Assembly (NCBI GenBank): GCA_947652115.1
Contig: OX393568.1
Span: 5,068,641-5,132,640, forward strand
Origin: Blastomussa wellsi
Taxonomy: Eukaryota > Cnidaria > Anthozoa > Scleractinia > Plerogyridae
Length of the DNA stretch: 64,000 nt
Direction of reading: 5' to 3'
The notes under the pieces are model-generated. The model did no database searches and had not been told where the DNA came from. It worked only from the letters and a program-made list of their open reading frames with translations. Shown here piece after piece: positions 1 to 10,890 of this stretch (its first letter is position 1; every line of letters begins with the position of its first letter). Made by a program: the position numbers and the translations under genes.

Positions 1-2943
1 ACTATCGCGTCACGTGTTTAATTTAGACCAATGAGAATCGGAGACAATTTAGTGGTGAACTAGTTATGGATGCATTCTGGAAGTTTGAAGAGCACTGAAA
101 CAACTCTTACGCGACTTTTGTGCTCTCTAAACATCCCGACTGCACCATAATTCAATAGTGCACGCTAAGGTATGACCCAATTGTTAAATTGCGAACACTT
201 TGATCGCCCTGGTTAAATTCAGTCCTCCTTGACTGTATGACTTTAGATGCTATAAAATTCTCTGGTTAGTTTTAATGCTATTGCGACATCCTTGTACCTC
301 TGATAGGGAACACAGAGCTATACAAGGCGACCAGGCAACTTTTTATGCATCAACAAAACCGGTTCGAGTTCACTGATGATGGGTAGTCGAGACAAAAGTG
401 GTGCGACGTGCAGGGTTTTATGGAAAAATGGTCCGACGAAAAGTCTAAAATTCAGCAAAATGCTGACAAATGTGCAGTTCCCGTCCTTGATATTCAACTT
501 ATTTCATTATGGATTTCATTTAGACTGCGAGCAGTCTAAAAAAAGAAAAAAGGGAAAGATCGAACGAGCTCGTTACACGAGTTACGAGTAGCGTGGGCGC
601 CGGAATAAGAGCGCTCTTCTTCCGCCGCGCTCGCCGCTCGTGTAGCGCGTTCTTTTCGAGTTCGTCCCAGACTCTAGAGCAAACGAGAAATTTCTCCCAG
701 TCTAAAATTCATTCTTTCCCCATCCCGATTCGGATATAAATGGTTCTCTAAGAAATGAAAAGCCTCACTAAAAGTTTATTGAGACAATTTTATGGAGAAA
801 GTTTTCATCAGTATGCGTTCTCTAGGTCTTCAACCAGCTGAAAAAGAAACACATTAATTAATTAGTTGATATGGCATGAAAAGAAGCCATACTATAAATA
901 AAATGGAAACACGTTGGAGTAAATGCTTTTCATTATTTTTAAACTTTCATTTAAAAAAATAGCGAGTTTATTTTTCTACATTCGATTCTTAAGGCGGGGT
1001 TAAGCCTGAAAGCATTTTTCCATAATTTAAAATGAGCTTAATGCAAATATCTCGTTTGCGTTTCAAGGTTTGCTAAAACCCTTAGCTCAGAACATAAATA
1101 AATGTTTTGTGGTGTTTTGTAAATTTTTGGATGATTTTTGGGTATATTTGAGTTTAATGTAGTTTAAAAATTAGAATTTGAAGTTTAAAATTAGAATATG
1201 CACACCCAAACAGTCCCCCCCCCCCTACCAAGCTGGGGTGCTCTTGGGTGGGGGTGAACTGTCTGCTAGTGTTTCAAAACGAATTTTCTTCCTTTTATAC
1301 CTTCTCTGAACCACTCAAAATTTCAGCCAAAATCAGGTAGACCCCCGTCTTAAGCAGTGCACAGAGTAAATAAGACCCGGGATAGGTGTGTTTTGCATTA
1401 AATCCTTTCAAGGGAACGCGATACCCTATCTAAGGCCGAACTCGAAATATGACACCCTATTCAACGAAAACTAAGAAAGGTATGAACGGGTCAACCTTAT
1501 TTCGTTCCTGTGACTTTAACACTCGTAACAGATTGTTCAGTTTAAACAGCCTGTTTCTTTCACGTTTCATTTGTCGTTTACGTACTTCAATTTTAGACGA
1601 TGCAATTTCGATACTCTATCTAAGGATCACACCAGGAATAATGCCAAAAGGGGCAAAAATGATACCCTATTTAAAGATCGAGAACCTCAAAAAACCATAC
1701 CCTATCCCGCGGCACATACCCATATAGCCCATATATTGGTATGGGTGTACAAGAAATAAGCGCATGACAGTAGGCAGGAAAAGCTGATGAGGTTGAGGGG
1801 CATGAGCCCATAACAACATCGAGACGATGTGAAAAAGACAAAGCTACCAAGCCAGGGTGGGACGGAGGGGAAAACAAAGAACAGCCCAGCTTGGAGTGTA
1901 GCTAACAACTGAGACAAGGAAAGAAATCAATGGGATTTACCAACTGGGGATTTGCACAGAGTTAGGGTGGGGAGGAGCATGCAGAAATCACATGAGAGCA
2001 TGGTGGAAAATCACTGGGAGCTTTGTCATCCGATTTCCCAGATGGTAAAACGATTGCTTTGCATTAGACTTTGTTCTGTGGCTATTGCACTTGGCCGGTG
2101 GCTAATAGGGGCAAGATAGCCCCAATGTGGAAACCTTAAATGACAGATATTATTTTGCAGACCGCAGAGCTCATTAACCACAGTTTAAATGCTTAAACTT
2201 CTAATCAGGACGTTGATGGCAATGGGTAGCTCTTGACCGGACTGGTGACTTGATCAGACCTGGATCACTGCATCTGGATCCACTGCAACTGAATTTTCAC
2301 TCACTTGAACGCTTCATAGATTGCTTGATGCATTCTTACCTTGCGAACTGTCTGCTTGTAGGTCCTCCGGGCACTCTGGGTCTGGGGGCTGAATTTCTGC
2401 CGATAGATGCAAAAAGAAATTTAGCAGATTCAATTAGCCACGTGAAGGTCTCTCAACATGCACAACAAATCTAAATTGGTCGTTCAAACTCAAACTTGCT
2501 AGAGCAAATTTAAGGTAACCCGAACCTACCTATCTCAGTTTTAAAAGGTCTATTTCCGGTACGGAAGCAGAGTGTCGTACGCACTGCGCATTCATTATTT
2601 ATCATCCAATGCAATGAAAAAATTCGAATTAATCCCTGCGCCCAGATCCACTCGTAACGGACAAATTGAACGAGTAGCTCTGAGGACGAGAATGATCGAT
2701 TGGACCTCAGCGAGTCTCGGAAAAACCAAGACACTGCGTTCTGAGAAGAAATGGAGGCGAATTTTTTTTTTTTTTCAAAAGTGTTTTAGTACATCGGCTT
2801 TCGTGCTTGAAGAAATCCTCAAAATCGTCCGCAATTCCGATTTGTTTGTCTGAGTCTTTACGTCGTCGTCACTTCGCGGCTGAGAAATGTACCAGGAATT
2901 CCGACAGAGCGTGTAATACCACAATAGACCAATTCCGATTTTT
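1..2943. other. No gene recognised
   Basis: I see no ORF with a recognisable domain and no convincing exon in this stretch. It contains a poly(C) run near 1216-1226, a poly(T) run near 2763-2775 and generally AT-rich sequence. Short ORFs near 2250-2474 and 2510-2853 overlap on both strands, lack recognisable motifs and look like chance. Confidence 0.5.
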
Positions 2944-3051
2944 AACATGGCGCCGAGGCTTGGGGGAATAAAACAAAAGAAATTATTTATTCATCCCTAA
3001 GCCTCGATGCAAAATCTTTTGTTTTATTCCCCCAAGCCTCGGCGACATGTT
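2944..3051. repeat. Foldback element with 37-nt arms
   Basis: The left arm (2944-2980) and right arm (3015-3051) are inverted copies with one mismatch; the inner 30 nt are perfect. The short loop is AT-rich. The arm motif (CCCCAAGC..TCGGCGACATGTT) recurs at 11947-11974. The flanking text AGACCAATTCCGAT (2926-2939) also begins that second element, so this is probably one family of non-autonomous foldback or MITE sequences. Confidence 0.75.
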
Positions 3052-4028
3052 GGAATAAATATAATCCATTTCACCTTTTCCTCTTCAATATGTCTCTGGT
3101 AACTTGTCACGACAATGTTTTGTCAAAATTGTCAGAACATTTCAAAACTTGTCAACCAAGCTTTGGAACAAGACAAGTCAATGTCGACCATAAATTTCGG
3201 AAATAGAAGTTCAAAAACAGTTTGACTTCTCACGTTCAGAATGGATTGAAATTTGAGATGATTACGAAAGAAAAAAATGAATATCGTCAATGTCGTCTTG
3301 GGGGCACTTTAAGATTTTAACTCCGGGTGGGAGATCGCTGATAACAAAACGGTTTCCAAGAATGATTTCTAACCGTTACATCGTAAGTTTCATTCAGTTA
3401 TGACGTGGCAAATATTTTATGATGTCATAGCTTTTCAACTAACTCGAATCTCAACAAATTCATATTACAGATTTGGAATCTGAACACACTCCGCTCATTG
3501 GCTTTGGTTTCATCCAAGAAAGATGTAAGCTGTGCAAGTTTTTGTGACCGCGTGACGTTCCAAATAGTATCGTCTCAATTCAGTTCCAAACATAAAAACA
3601 GAAACCTTTGAATACAGGGAACCACACGATGCAGTAGTTCTTGTTGCCGGATCTCTTTGTAGAGATGCTCGTACCAGACGTCACTGTAACGTCTAAAAAA
3701 CTTTTTAAAAACCTGCAAGGCTGACACTAGAGCAAAGGACACTTTAAATGGGCCAACATCTCGACTACAACTAGTCTTCTTCAGAGCCAGTAGCTGCTAT
3801 GAAAAGAACAGCCTCCAATAGAACAAGCATGGCAAAAACCTAATCCCAAGATTGAAAGGGAACCAACAAGAACAACAAGAATTTATTTATTACAAATTTG
3901 TGAGGGTAGTAAGGGCTTGTCCAGCAAATAGCCACTAAGCTAGTCGAGGCGGGAACCCGAGATATGATGGGTAGAAGTCATTAATCGCAACCGTTTTGTA
4001 GTAAGGGGTCTCCCCACTGAACCTGGTG
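3052..4028. other. No gene recognised; possible retroelement tail
   Basis: No supported coding region. Near 3866-3898 an AACAAGAACAACAAG run precedes TTTATTTATTAC. This resembles the reversed 3' tail (TAAATAAA plus microsatellite) seen at 51.5 kb and 27.1 kb, so a minus-strand LINE or SINE 3' end is possible. A downstream terminal exon of the FN2 gene would be expected in this direction, but I could not identify one. Confidence 0.35.
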
Positions 4029-4034
4029 ACATAC

Positions 4035-4133
4035 CCTGCGTGGCACAGTCACCCCAGTTTCCCTCGAACATTGGATCCAAAGAACACTAGTGTCTGATGT
4101 GGTCGGTTTTAGTGTTTAGTTGGATCACCCCGA
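4035..4133 (-). pseudogene. Decayed sixth FN2 exon
   Basis: The minus strand still reads KTDHIR, then CSLD and GNWGDCATQG, clearly homologous to the five intact FN2 exons upstream. The invariant Trp of the LWC motif is TAG (plus 4087-4089), and the N-terminal half (CC..PF.Y) is lost. The donor has become GGTATGT (4029-4034) instead of GGTAAGT. It lies in line with the array and is best read as a dead repeat unit. Confidence 0.75.
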
Positions 4134-4268
4134 AGGAACGTACCCATAGTCTGGCAACAATTTTAGATCATTATTATTGAGTTTCCATTGATGCATAGAC
4201 ATTTTAACTCACTACGATAGCGTGACCAAGTCTCTTTAAATCTGACAGAGAATGATATTGCGACTTAC

Positions 4269-4445
4269 CCTGAATGGCACAATCGCCCCAGTTACCCACA
4301 TAAACGCTATCCAAGGAACACCAGAGTCTGATGTGGTCGGTTTTAGTGCAAGAGTTGTATGTCACCCCTTTGTACTCGAAAGGAATGCTGCAGCACTTGT
4401 CAGATGTTGTTTTCTGATTGCAAACAGCTGATGTTGTAGGTGTTA
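4269..4445 (-). CDS. FN2-domain exon 5 of secreted FN2-repeat protein
   Basis: This 177-bp internal exon (59 codons, phase 1-1) encodes one fibronectin type II domain. In FN2 modules two disulfides and aromatic residues form a small, often collagen- or glycan-binding fold. The visible pattern is CC-S-I-P-F-E-Y, then Y-N-S-C, L-W-C and G-N-W-G-D-C, matching C-x2-PF-x-Y-x7-C-x8-WC. The acceptor is TTGTTAG before 4445 and the donor GGTAAGT after 4269. It differs from neighbouring units at a few codons (for example DHIRLW instead of DHARLW). It is the last intact FN2 exon; its donor is intact, so a further 3' exon should exist but was not found. The phase and domain call is firm; the ligand is unknown. 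Confidence 0.8.
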
Positions 4446-4786
4446 CTAACAATCAACAAAATGCTCCTTCAGAATTACCAAGAATAGATTCTAGTGAAAA
4501 CTTAGCCAGGGAAAACGAACCATAATATTTTATGACGATTTCTTTTTTCATTACATAACTATAAAACTCGAAAAATTTGGCTAATTTTTTCAAGTTTCAA
4601 TCTATTTCGATCCTCGCCATCCATAACAGCATACAAGAGTTAATAATTTCAATGTCGTACTATATAGTCTGGCAACAAGTTTAGATCATTATTTTTGAGT
4701 TTTCATTGATGCATAGACATTTTAACTCACTACGATAGCGTGACCAAGTCCCTTTAAGTCTGACAGAGAATAATATTGCGACTTAC

Positions 4787-4963
4787 CCTGAATGGCACAA
4801 TCACCCCAGTTTCCCACATAAACGCTATCCAAGGAACACCAGAGTCTGGCGTGGTCAGTTTTAGTACAAGAGTTGTATTGCACCCCTTTGTACTCGAAAG
4901 GAATGCTGCAGCACTTGTCAGATGTTGTTTTCGGATTGCAAACAGCTGATGTTGTAGGTGTTA
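4787..4963 (-). CDS. FN2-domain exon 4 of secreted FN2-repeat protein
   Basis: A phase 1-1 exon of 177 bp with one complete FN2 module (all five expected Cys-containing motifs and the WC pair present). Its spacing from the next unit is 518 bp. The flanking introns are nearly identical to those of the other units, so exon and intron were duplicated together. The local difference is GVQYNSC where other units read GVTYNSC. The acceptor is TTGTTAG and the donor GGTAAGT on the minus strand. Confidence 0.8.
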
Positions 4964-5302
4964 CTAACAATCAACAAAATACTCCTTCAGAATTACCAAG
5001 AATAAATTCTAGTGAAAACGTAGCCGGGTGAACGACCCATAATATTTTGTGACGATTTCCTATTTTCATTTCATAACTTTGAAACTCGAAAAAGTTGGCT
5101 AATCTTTTCAAGTTACAATCTATTTCGATCCTCCCCATCCATAACAGCATACAAGAGTTAATAGTTTCAATGTCGTACTATAGTCTGGCAACAATTTTAG
5201 ATCATTATTTTTGAGTTTCCATTGATGCATAGACATTTTAACTCACTACGATAGCGTGACCAAGTATCTTTAAGTCTGACAGAGAATAATATTGCGACTT
5301 AC

Positions 5303-5479
5303 CCTGAATGGCACAATCGCCCCAGTTTCCCACATAAACGCTATCCAAGGAACACCAGAGTCTGGCGTGGTCGGTTTTAGTGCAAGAGTTGTATGTCACC
5401 CCTTTGTACTCGAAAGGAATGCTGCAGCACTTGTCAGATGTTGTTTTCGGATTGCAAACAGCTGATGTTGTAGGTGTTA
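5303..5479 (-). CDS. FN2-domain exon 3 of secreted FN2-repeat protein
   Basis: A phase 1-1 exon of 177 bp with one intact FN2 module. Its protein is the same as exon 2 over the exon, and it lies exactly 516 bp from it. Near identity of exon and intron points to recent unequal crossing-over or gene conversion within the array. The splice signals match the other units. Confidence 0.8.
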
Positions 5480-5818
5480 CTAACAATCAACAAAATGCTG
5501 CTTCAGAATTACCAAGAATAAATTCTAGTGAAAACGTAGCCGGGTGAACGAACCATAATATTTTGTGACGATTTCCTATTTTCATTTCATAACTTTGAAA
5601 CTCGAAAAAGTTGGCTAATCTTTTCAAGTTACAATCAATTTCGATCCTTCCCATCCATAACAGCATACAAGAGTTAATAGTTTCAATGTCGTACTATAGT
5701 CTGGCAACAATTTTAGATCATTATTTTTGAGTTTCCATTGATGCATAGACATTTTAACTCACTACGATAGCGTGACCAAGTCTCTTTAAGTCTGACAGAG
5801 AATAATATTGCGACTTAC

Positions 5819-5995
5819 CCTGAATGGCACAATCACCCCAGTTTCCCACATAAACGCTATCCAAGGAACACCAGAGTCTGGCGTGGTCGGTTTTAGTGCA
5901 AGAGTTGTATGTCACCCCTTTGTACTCGAAAGGAATGCTGCAGCACTTGTCAGATGTTGTTTTCGGATTGCAAACAGCTGATGTTGTAGGTGTTA
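5819..5995 (-). CDS. FN2-domain exon 2 of secreted FN2-repeat protein
   Basis: A phase 1-1 exon of 177 bp with a complete FN2 module (CCSIPFEY, YNSC, LWC, NWGDC). The first codon is completed by the G left over from the previous exon (G plus TA gives Val), so joining gives continuous coding sequence through the array. The upstream intron differs from those further 3', which marks where the 516-bp repeat unit begins. Confidence 0.8.
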
Positions 5996-6310
5996 CTAAC
6001 AATCAACAAAATGCTGCTTCAGAATTACCAAGAATAAATTCTAGTGAAAACTGAGCCAGGGAGAACGAACCATAATATTTTATGACGATTTCTTTTTTCA
6101 TTAGATAACATAAAAACTGGAACAAAGTGCATAATTTTTTCAACTCTAAATCCATTTTCGTCCTCTTCATCCGCAACAGCATACAACTTAAAGACCATTC
6201 TTGTTGAGTTTCCATTGATGCATAATCAGGTTTTGTATTTTTTAAGTAATTCTACGATACTGTGTGACCATGTCCCTTTAAGTCTGAATGACAATAACAT
6301 CGCGACTTAC

Positions 6311-6484
6311 CTTGAGTGGCACAGTCGCCCCAGTTTCCCACGTACACGCGATCCAAAGAACACCACAGTCTGGTGTGGTCGGTTTTAGTGCAAGAGTTGT
6401 ATGTCACTCCTTTGTAGTCGAAAGGAATACTGCAGCACTTGTCAGATGTTGTTTTCAGATTACAAACATCTGGCGTCGGTGTTA
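6311..6484 (-). CDS. FN2-domain exon 1 of secreted FN2-repeat protein
   Basis: This is the most 5' and most divergent FN2 exon (174 bp, 58 codons, phase 1-1). It reads VCN, CCSIPFDY, YNSC, LWC and NWGDC, with one residue fewer before the first Cys than the other units. The proposed acceptor is AAATTGAAAG before 6484 and the donor GGTAAGT after 6311. It can join directly to the signal-peptide exon at 9592-9700 in the same phase across a 3.1-kb intron. Additional exons inside that intron cannot be excluded. Confidence 0.75.
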
Positions 6485-6639
6485 CTTTCAATTTAATAAA
6501 AGGACCATGTTTGTCATAGGCTGATAGTTTCAAAGTGTAACAGACAATATGTTTCTATTCAGTTTCGTGGCGAACAAATGCTGAACGCGGTATAACTGCT
6601 AGACGACAGCAATGGCAAAATGAAAAAGAAAGAAAACAA

Positions 6640-7120
6640 TTAAGGTGGCTCATCTCGGTTTTTCAGAACTAGTCAAGCAAACTAGACGAACCCTTTCAGG
6701 AAAGCTGTTCTATGCAAAAGGTACAAAACGTGGAAAGGACATTGTTTCAATCTTCAGGAAGTCGCTGGAATCAACGAACTAACAGATACTGAGTCGAACT
6801 TTTAACTTTTAAAAACGCTCTCATATAATTTTTTCAAACTTTGCAGTGTTGAAGACCTACATGTATACGACAAGGGACCTTGATTCGTTTTAAAAGTTTA
6901 GGTCCCGATATCGAGAAAAATGTCGATATTCAGAAACAATGACGTCATCGTTTCGTTGCTATGGTAATACTGATGCCAATGAAATCTACATTTTTGGAAA
7001 CATTATTTAATCTCTAGTAAATGTGCCAAAAATCTTGGCCGACAGACCCAAGAAAGTGAAGTATTAGCTTTTTAAAGTTGGGTTGGTGTGGTTCTGAAAA
7101 ACTGAGATGAGCCACCTTAA
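6640..7120. mobile_element. Non-autonomous DNA element with 30-bp TIRs and TTAA ends
   Basis: TTAA followed by GGTGGCTCATCTC at 6640 is mirrored by GAGATGAGCCACC-TTAA ending at 7120. The arms are about 30 bp with few mismatches. TTAA at both ends fits the target-site duplication of piggyBac-type elements. The roughly 480-bp interior has no ORF. It sits in the first intron of the FN2 gene. Confidence 0.8.
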
Positions 7121-7267
7121 CAATTATTGGACGAGGTTGAGCAAAATTCGTGATTTGTCAGTGGCGAGCAGATCAATTATTTGCCGAAGCCGAAGGCTGA
7201 GGCAAATAATTGATCTGCGAGACACTGACAAATCACGATATTTTGAGAAAACCGAGTTCAATAATTG
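7121..7267. mobile_element. Near-perfect palindromic MITE
   Basis: The left arm starting CAATTATTGGACGAGGTTGA pairs with the right arm ending in AACCGAGTTCAATAATTG. Almost the whole 147 bp folds back on itself, with a turn at GCCGAAGGCTGAGGC. It directly abuts the TTAA element, so two elements sit end to end. Confidence 0.75.
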
Positions 7268-7563
7268 TTTTATCATTCGATAACTGAATTGTTTAAGTTT
7301 TGCACAATTACCTTCTGGTACTTCCGACCGCCTGCTTTCTTGATTAAGTAATACAGACAAAACCATAACTTCACATTCGATAATATACGAACTAATCTTT
7401 ACCAAATTCACCTTCTTTCAGGCAATGCCGAAGGGGAATATTTTCGTTTTGTTTCTTGTATTCCTGCTGTTTTTTTTTTTTTTTTTCGAGTTTACATATC
7501 TAGGCACCTTCTCTCATAACTCTGGTAAACAACCTGCCTTTTTTCCCGGAATTGGACACAACT

Positions 7564-7687
7564 ACGCATTAGCAGACTATTATTCGTAGCAAAATCACTG
7601 TTAGTAGCTAATACGCATTAGCAGACTATTATTCGTAGCAAAATCACTGTTAGTAGCTAATACGCATGAGCAGACCATTATTCGTAG
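7564..7687. repeat. 49-bp tandem repeat, about 2.5 units
   Basis: Units start at 7564, 7613 and 7662 (ACGCATTAGCAGACTATTAT...). The third diverges after about 25 bp into a dispersed repeat (7662-7745) whose relative lies at 54627-54715. Confidence 0.8.
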
Positions 7688-8395
7688 GCAGTTATTTGTA
7701 GGTCACGTGGTAAGGTCTGGGCCAATGAAAAGGAGGGAAAAAGTGAATCGTATGATAATTAGAGATGCCTGCAGTTGTAACCCAACTAAGGCTGTTTGGG
7801 GAGGAGCGGGCCAACTAAAAGTGCTTAACACGGAACACAATCATGATTCTGTTCTAGTAGACAGGGCGGAAAAACGCTAAAGCACCTTTTTCATAACTTT
7901 TTTACGCTGAACTTGCCATTTTACATCAAAATTGAAAGGGTTACATTTGTGTTAACATAGGTCAAAACGTAGAACAAAAATTTGTTCATCTTTACTTAAC
8001 TTACTCAGGGACATTTGAGAAAAAGATGTGTTATTTGCTGATAAAAATCTCGCCTCTCCCAAAGTACAAAGCTTATATCACAAGGTTCGCATTCAACAAA
8101 TTTTGGTCCCATTTGAAAGTTTGTTCTTTATCCCTTAAAGGGCCTGTATACAAAATATTGAACTTATATATCCATTGGCGTCCTTATAATGGGAGGTCGT
8201 TTCCGCCCTGTCGTTCTAGTAACATTTTCAATTAACTGTAAGACATTTCTCTCTATTTGCGTTTGACGTAAGGAAGTGAGAGGAACAGGAAAAGAAAAAA
8301 GTCGAAATGTAATAATTATCCAGTCCAGCATTTCCACAATTCCAATACAATCTTGTCTCCGAAAGCAATTGGAATAAAGAAGCCTAAAAACTAGA

Positions 8396-8480
8396 ATTCA
8401 GGGCTTCAGCGGGATTTGAAACCGTGACCTCCGCGATGTCTCCATAGTCCGCTTTTATGGTTAGCACTGAGAACATTGAC
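8396..8480 (-). repeat. Possible tRNA-derived SINE fragment
   Basis: The minus strand has a Pol III B-box-like string (GGTTTCAAATCCCGC) ahead of GAAGCCCTGAATTC, an arrangement common in tRNA-derived SINEs. No clear A box or acceptor stem can be drawn, so this is tentative. Confidence 0.3.
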
Positions 8481-8749
8481 TCTGGCTAGCTTAGTCCGAT
8501 TTTTGACTCTGCGCAAATTGTTCATTCGATTGTCAGCGTGTCAGCTTTTAGCAGAATAAACTCTGACTGCGCACAAGGACTAGAAGTCCGTGAATCGCGG
8601 AATTTCAAATCGGACATGCCCAGACGCTCGGCATAATTGTGGTGCTAACCAAAAGAAAGGCGGGCTCTGCGGACGAGGTTGATTTCAGTATAGAGGGGGT
8701 AAGTTTCTAAAGGAACTGTGGTGCTGCGTCGGTGGGAAGTATAACAATA

Positions 8750-8934
8750 TAATTTTGTTTTATCAACTAGGTTGATAATGTGAATTGGCCACCGTAAAGA
8801 GATTCAAGAGCTGACGTTTCGAGCGTTAGCCCTTCGTCGGAGCGTAGAGCTGACGTTTCGCTCGAAACGTCACCTGTTGAATCTCTTTACGGTGGCCAAT
8901 TCACATTATCAACCTAGTTGATAAAACAAAATTA
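8750..8934. mobile_element. Inverted-repeat element, 58-bp arms, hammerhead-like core
   Basis: The left arm (8750-8807) and right arm (8877-8934) are inverted copies containing TTTATCAACTAGGTTGATAA. Between them the minus strand reads CCGACGAAGGGC, a short loop and GCTCGAAACGTC. This resembles a hammerhead ribozyme core with one altered core base. Similar text is abundant in cnidarian Penelope-like element ends; that family link is inference. Confidence 0.7.
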
Positions 8935-9591
8935 CATGATTTCAGTATAATTCAGTTTGCACATGCACACAAACAACACTCTACAATTCTACATTAGCAT
9001 TTGCAGTCGGTGATTTTTTTTTAATTAAAAGCACCGTTTAAAGAAAGACTTACGGGCCGGTTGTTAGTAAGATTAGATAGCTTATACGGGACTCAATCGG
9101 CGATTGACTTTACTACATGTGACCATCAGAACCGAATATGTTAAAGAGACACTGTCATGCCTGACTATAGAAATTTTTATGTTCTAATTTCCATATTGTT
9201 GTGCCAAATGCCACCAAATACACGAATAAATTTGATAAAAAGATCCCACAGAACAAGATAGAACAGGGATTTTGGGGAAGTAGTACAGGATTACAAGGAT
9301 GAAAGTGAATTGCAATTCATCGTCATTCATTCAATTGATTTCTGGACAGGATGCCCAAAAATCAAAGCAGAAATTCTGGTGAAATTTTGAATCTTTTAAT
9401 AGTTATTTTTTCTTCTTAGGTGATATTTCTACATTCTAACATTTTTCTACTTCTATTGCAAGGCAATAAAGCACGATTACAGCAAGCTACAGGCCATACT
9501 TGTTAAAATATGATATATCAAGCGTGACAGTGTCCCGTTAATTATGTTACAAACGCGAAACGATGTAATATTTCCTAAAAAAGGAACTTAC

Positions 9592-9700
9592 CTTCGCGTG
9601 GTGAACCGCCGTCAAACACATAAGGATAAATCTGAGACACTGAAATAAACGCTAAAGAAAGGAAGGAATATGTTATAAACGCCCCAACTTTGTAGGCCAT
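9592..9700 (-). CDS. First coding exon (signal peptide) of FN2-repeat protein
   Basis: The minus strand starts ATG at 9700 and reads 36 codons plus one base to a strong donor (G|GTAAGT at 9591-9586). The peptide begins MAYKVGAF and continues through a hydrophobic run (about residues 5-21) ending near SVSQ, a good secretory signal peptide. It closes with FDGGSPRE. The phase 1 end matches the phase 1 start of the FN2 exons (G plus TA gives Val). No other gene lies between it and the FN2 array on this strand. I therefore infer that it is the 5' coding exon of that gene, giving a small secreted protein with at least five FN2 domains. A transcript would be needed for proof. Confidence 0.6.
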
Positions 9701-9902
9701 TTGTTGGCTTTCGACTTGGGTATGCCTCCGGATCAATTTACAATGTTACTTGCTCGTTCAACCAGAAAAATCTGAATTTTTTAAATCTGAAATCTTAATC
9801 ACAAAAAACAACAGGTGTTAAAACAACGTTTGGGGCCTATACTAAAGTAAGCTGATAAAATAACTACATCTGAGTTCGTCAAATGTTTGTCTTACGTGAA
9901 CC

Positions 9903-10325
9903 AATAATAATAATGATAATAATAATAATATTAATTTTATTCAAAATTCACTCTCAAGATTGCAAATATTAAATTAAATGAAAACCATAAAAACTTATTA
10001 CATACTATTCTCAATCAAAACGCTTCTTGACTCATGTAAATAAAAATGCGAGAATCCGAATCAAAATTTTGATTTAAAATTCACTCTCGAGATTACAACA
10101 TTGAATTAAAATGAAAACTATGGAAATAATAATATATAATAATAATATTAATAATAATTATAATAATAATAATAATAATAATAACAATAAAAATCTGAAT
10201 TTTTTAAATCTGAAATCTGATTTCCCGTTGGCCTGCGGTAGGTTACGCAATAGCGCCCTATTGTGCTTTAGCTATCGTTTAGCATACATAAGTTTACACT
10301 GCTACATAATAATAATAATAGTAAC
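9903..10325. repeat. AAT microsatellites around a duplicated segment
   Basis: (AAT)n tracts lie at about 9905-9932, 10126-10190 and 10306-10322. An AT-rich segment (AAATTCACTCTC.AGATT.CAA.) occurs at about 9943 and again at 10078, as an imperfect 135-bp-spaced direct duplication. Confidence 0.7.
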
Positions 10326-10686
10326 ATATGTACCATGAGAGCGATTATCTTTTAAACATTCAAAACTCTTAATAGTCAAAACTAATTACAAGAGAGCAAT
10401 GGAATTAGCATCTAAATTAAAAGATACTTTAATGATGTGTTAGCCGAGGGTTAACACCTCTCTACTAATTGGGAACAGCCTACTAACTATTACCTATATC
10501 ACGGTTTTGTTAAGTGGACGAAATGTGTTTCTGATGATAAGACCTGATAAGGATAAGATATTGACACATTCTATCAACATCCAACCGGACTCAATTCGAG
10601 GCAAACTGTTTACAAATGCGTGACATTACACAATTAATTAATCTTCAGCCCAAGCGCTCTTGATTTCCGTCAGTGTTAAGGACGTC

Positions 10687-10890
10687 ATGACGACTTCGAA
10701 ACGTCCTTCGATTTTCTTGTTGATCTTTACAGTAACAAATTGCGTTCACTGTTTTGTGAAGACAGCGTCGGGGATTACCGTCGAATTTTCTACCATTTAC
10801 AGGGATATATATTCTGATTTTAATGATTATAATTTAAGTGATATTCATATAAACAGGTGTCAAACAAATAACTCTTGTAACGAAATATGA
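10687..10890 (+). CDS. Small hypothetical secreted ORF, 67 aa
   Basis: The ORF starts at ATG 10687 (MTTSKRPS) and has a hydrophobic stretch (IFLLIFTVTNC) that could be a signal peptide. A polar region with two Cys follows (INRCQTNNSC). The stop overlaps a second open frame (ATG at 10887 to 11126, 79 aa) as ATGA. The pair may be a first exon with intronic read-through, a frameshifted relic, or chance. I do not recognise a family. The only argument for it is the signal-peptide-like start in an otherwise gene-poor region. Confidence 0.25.
   Translation: MTTSKRPSIFLLIFTVTNCVHCFVKTASGITVEFSTIYRDIYSDFNDYNLSDIHINRCQTNNSCNEI

Noticed and set aside
7310..7411. Minus-strand exon-like stretch ending GAAG|GTAATT inside the FN2 gene intron
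   Set aside because: It has a possible ATG and donor, but no domain, a weak donor and no clear acceptor. It could be an alternative exon, but support is too thin.
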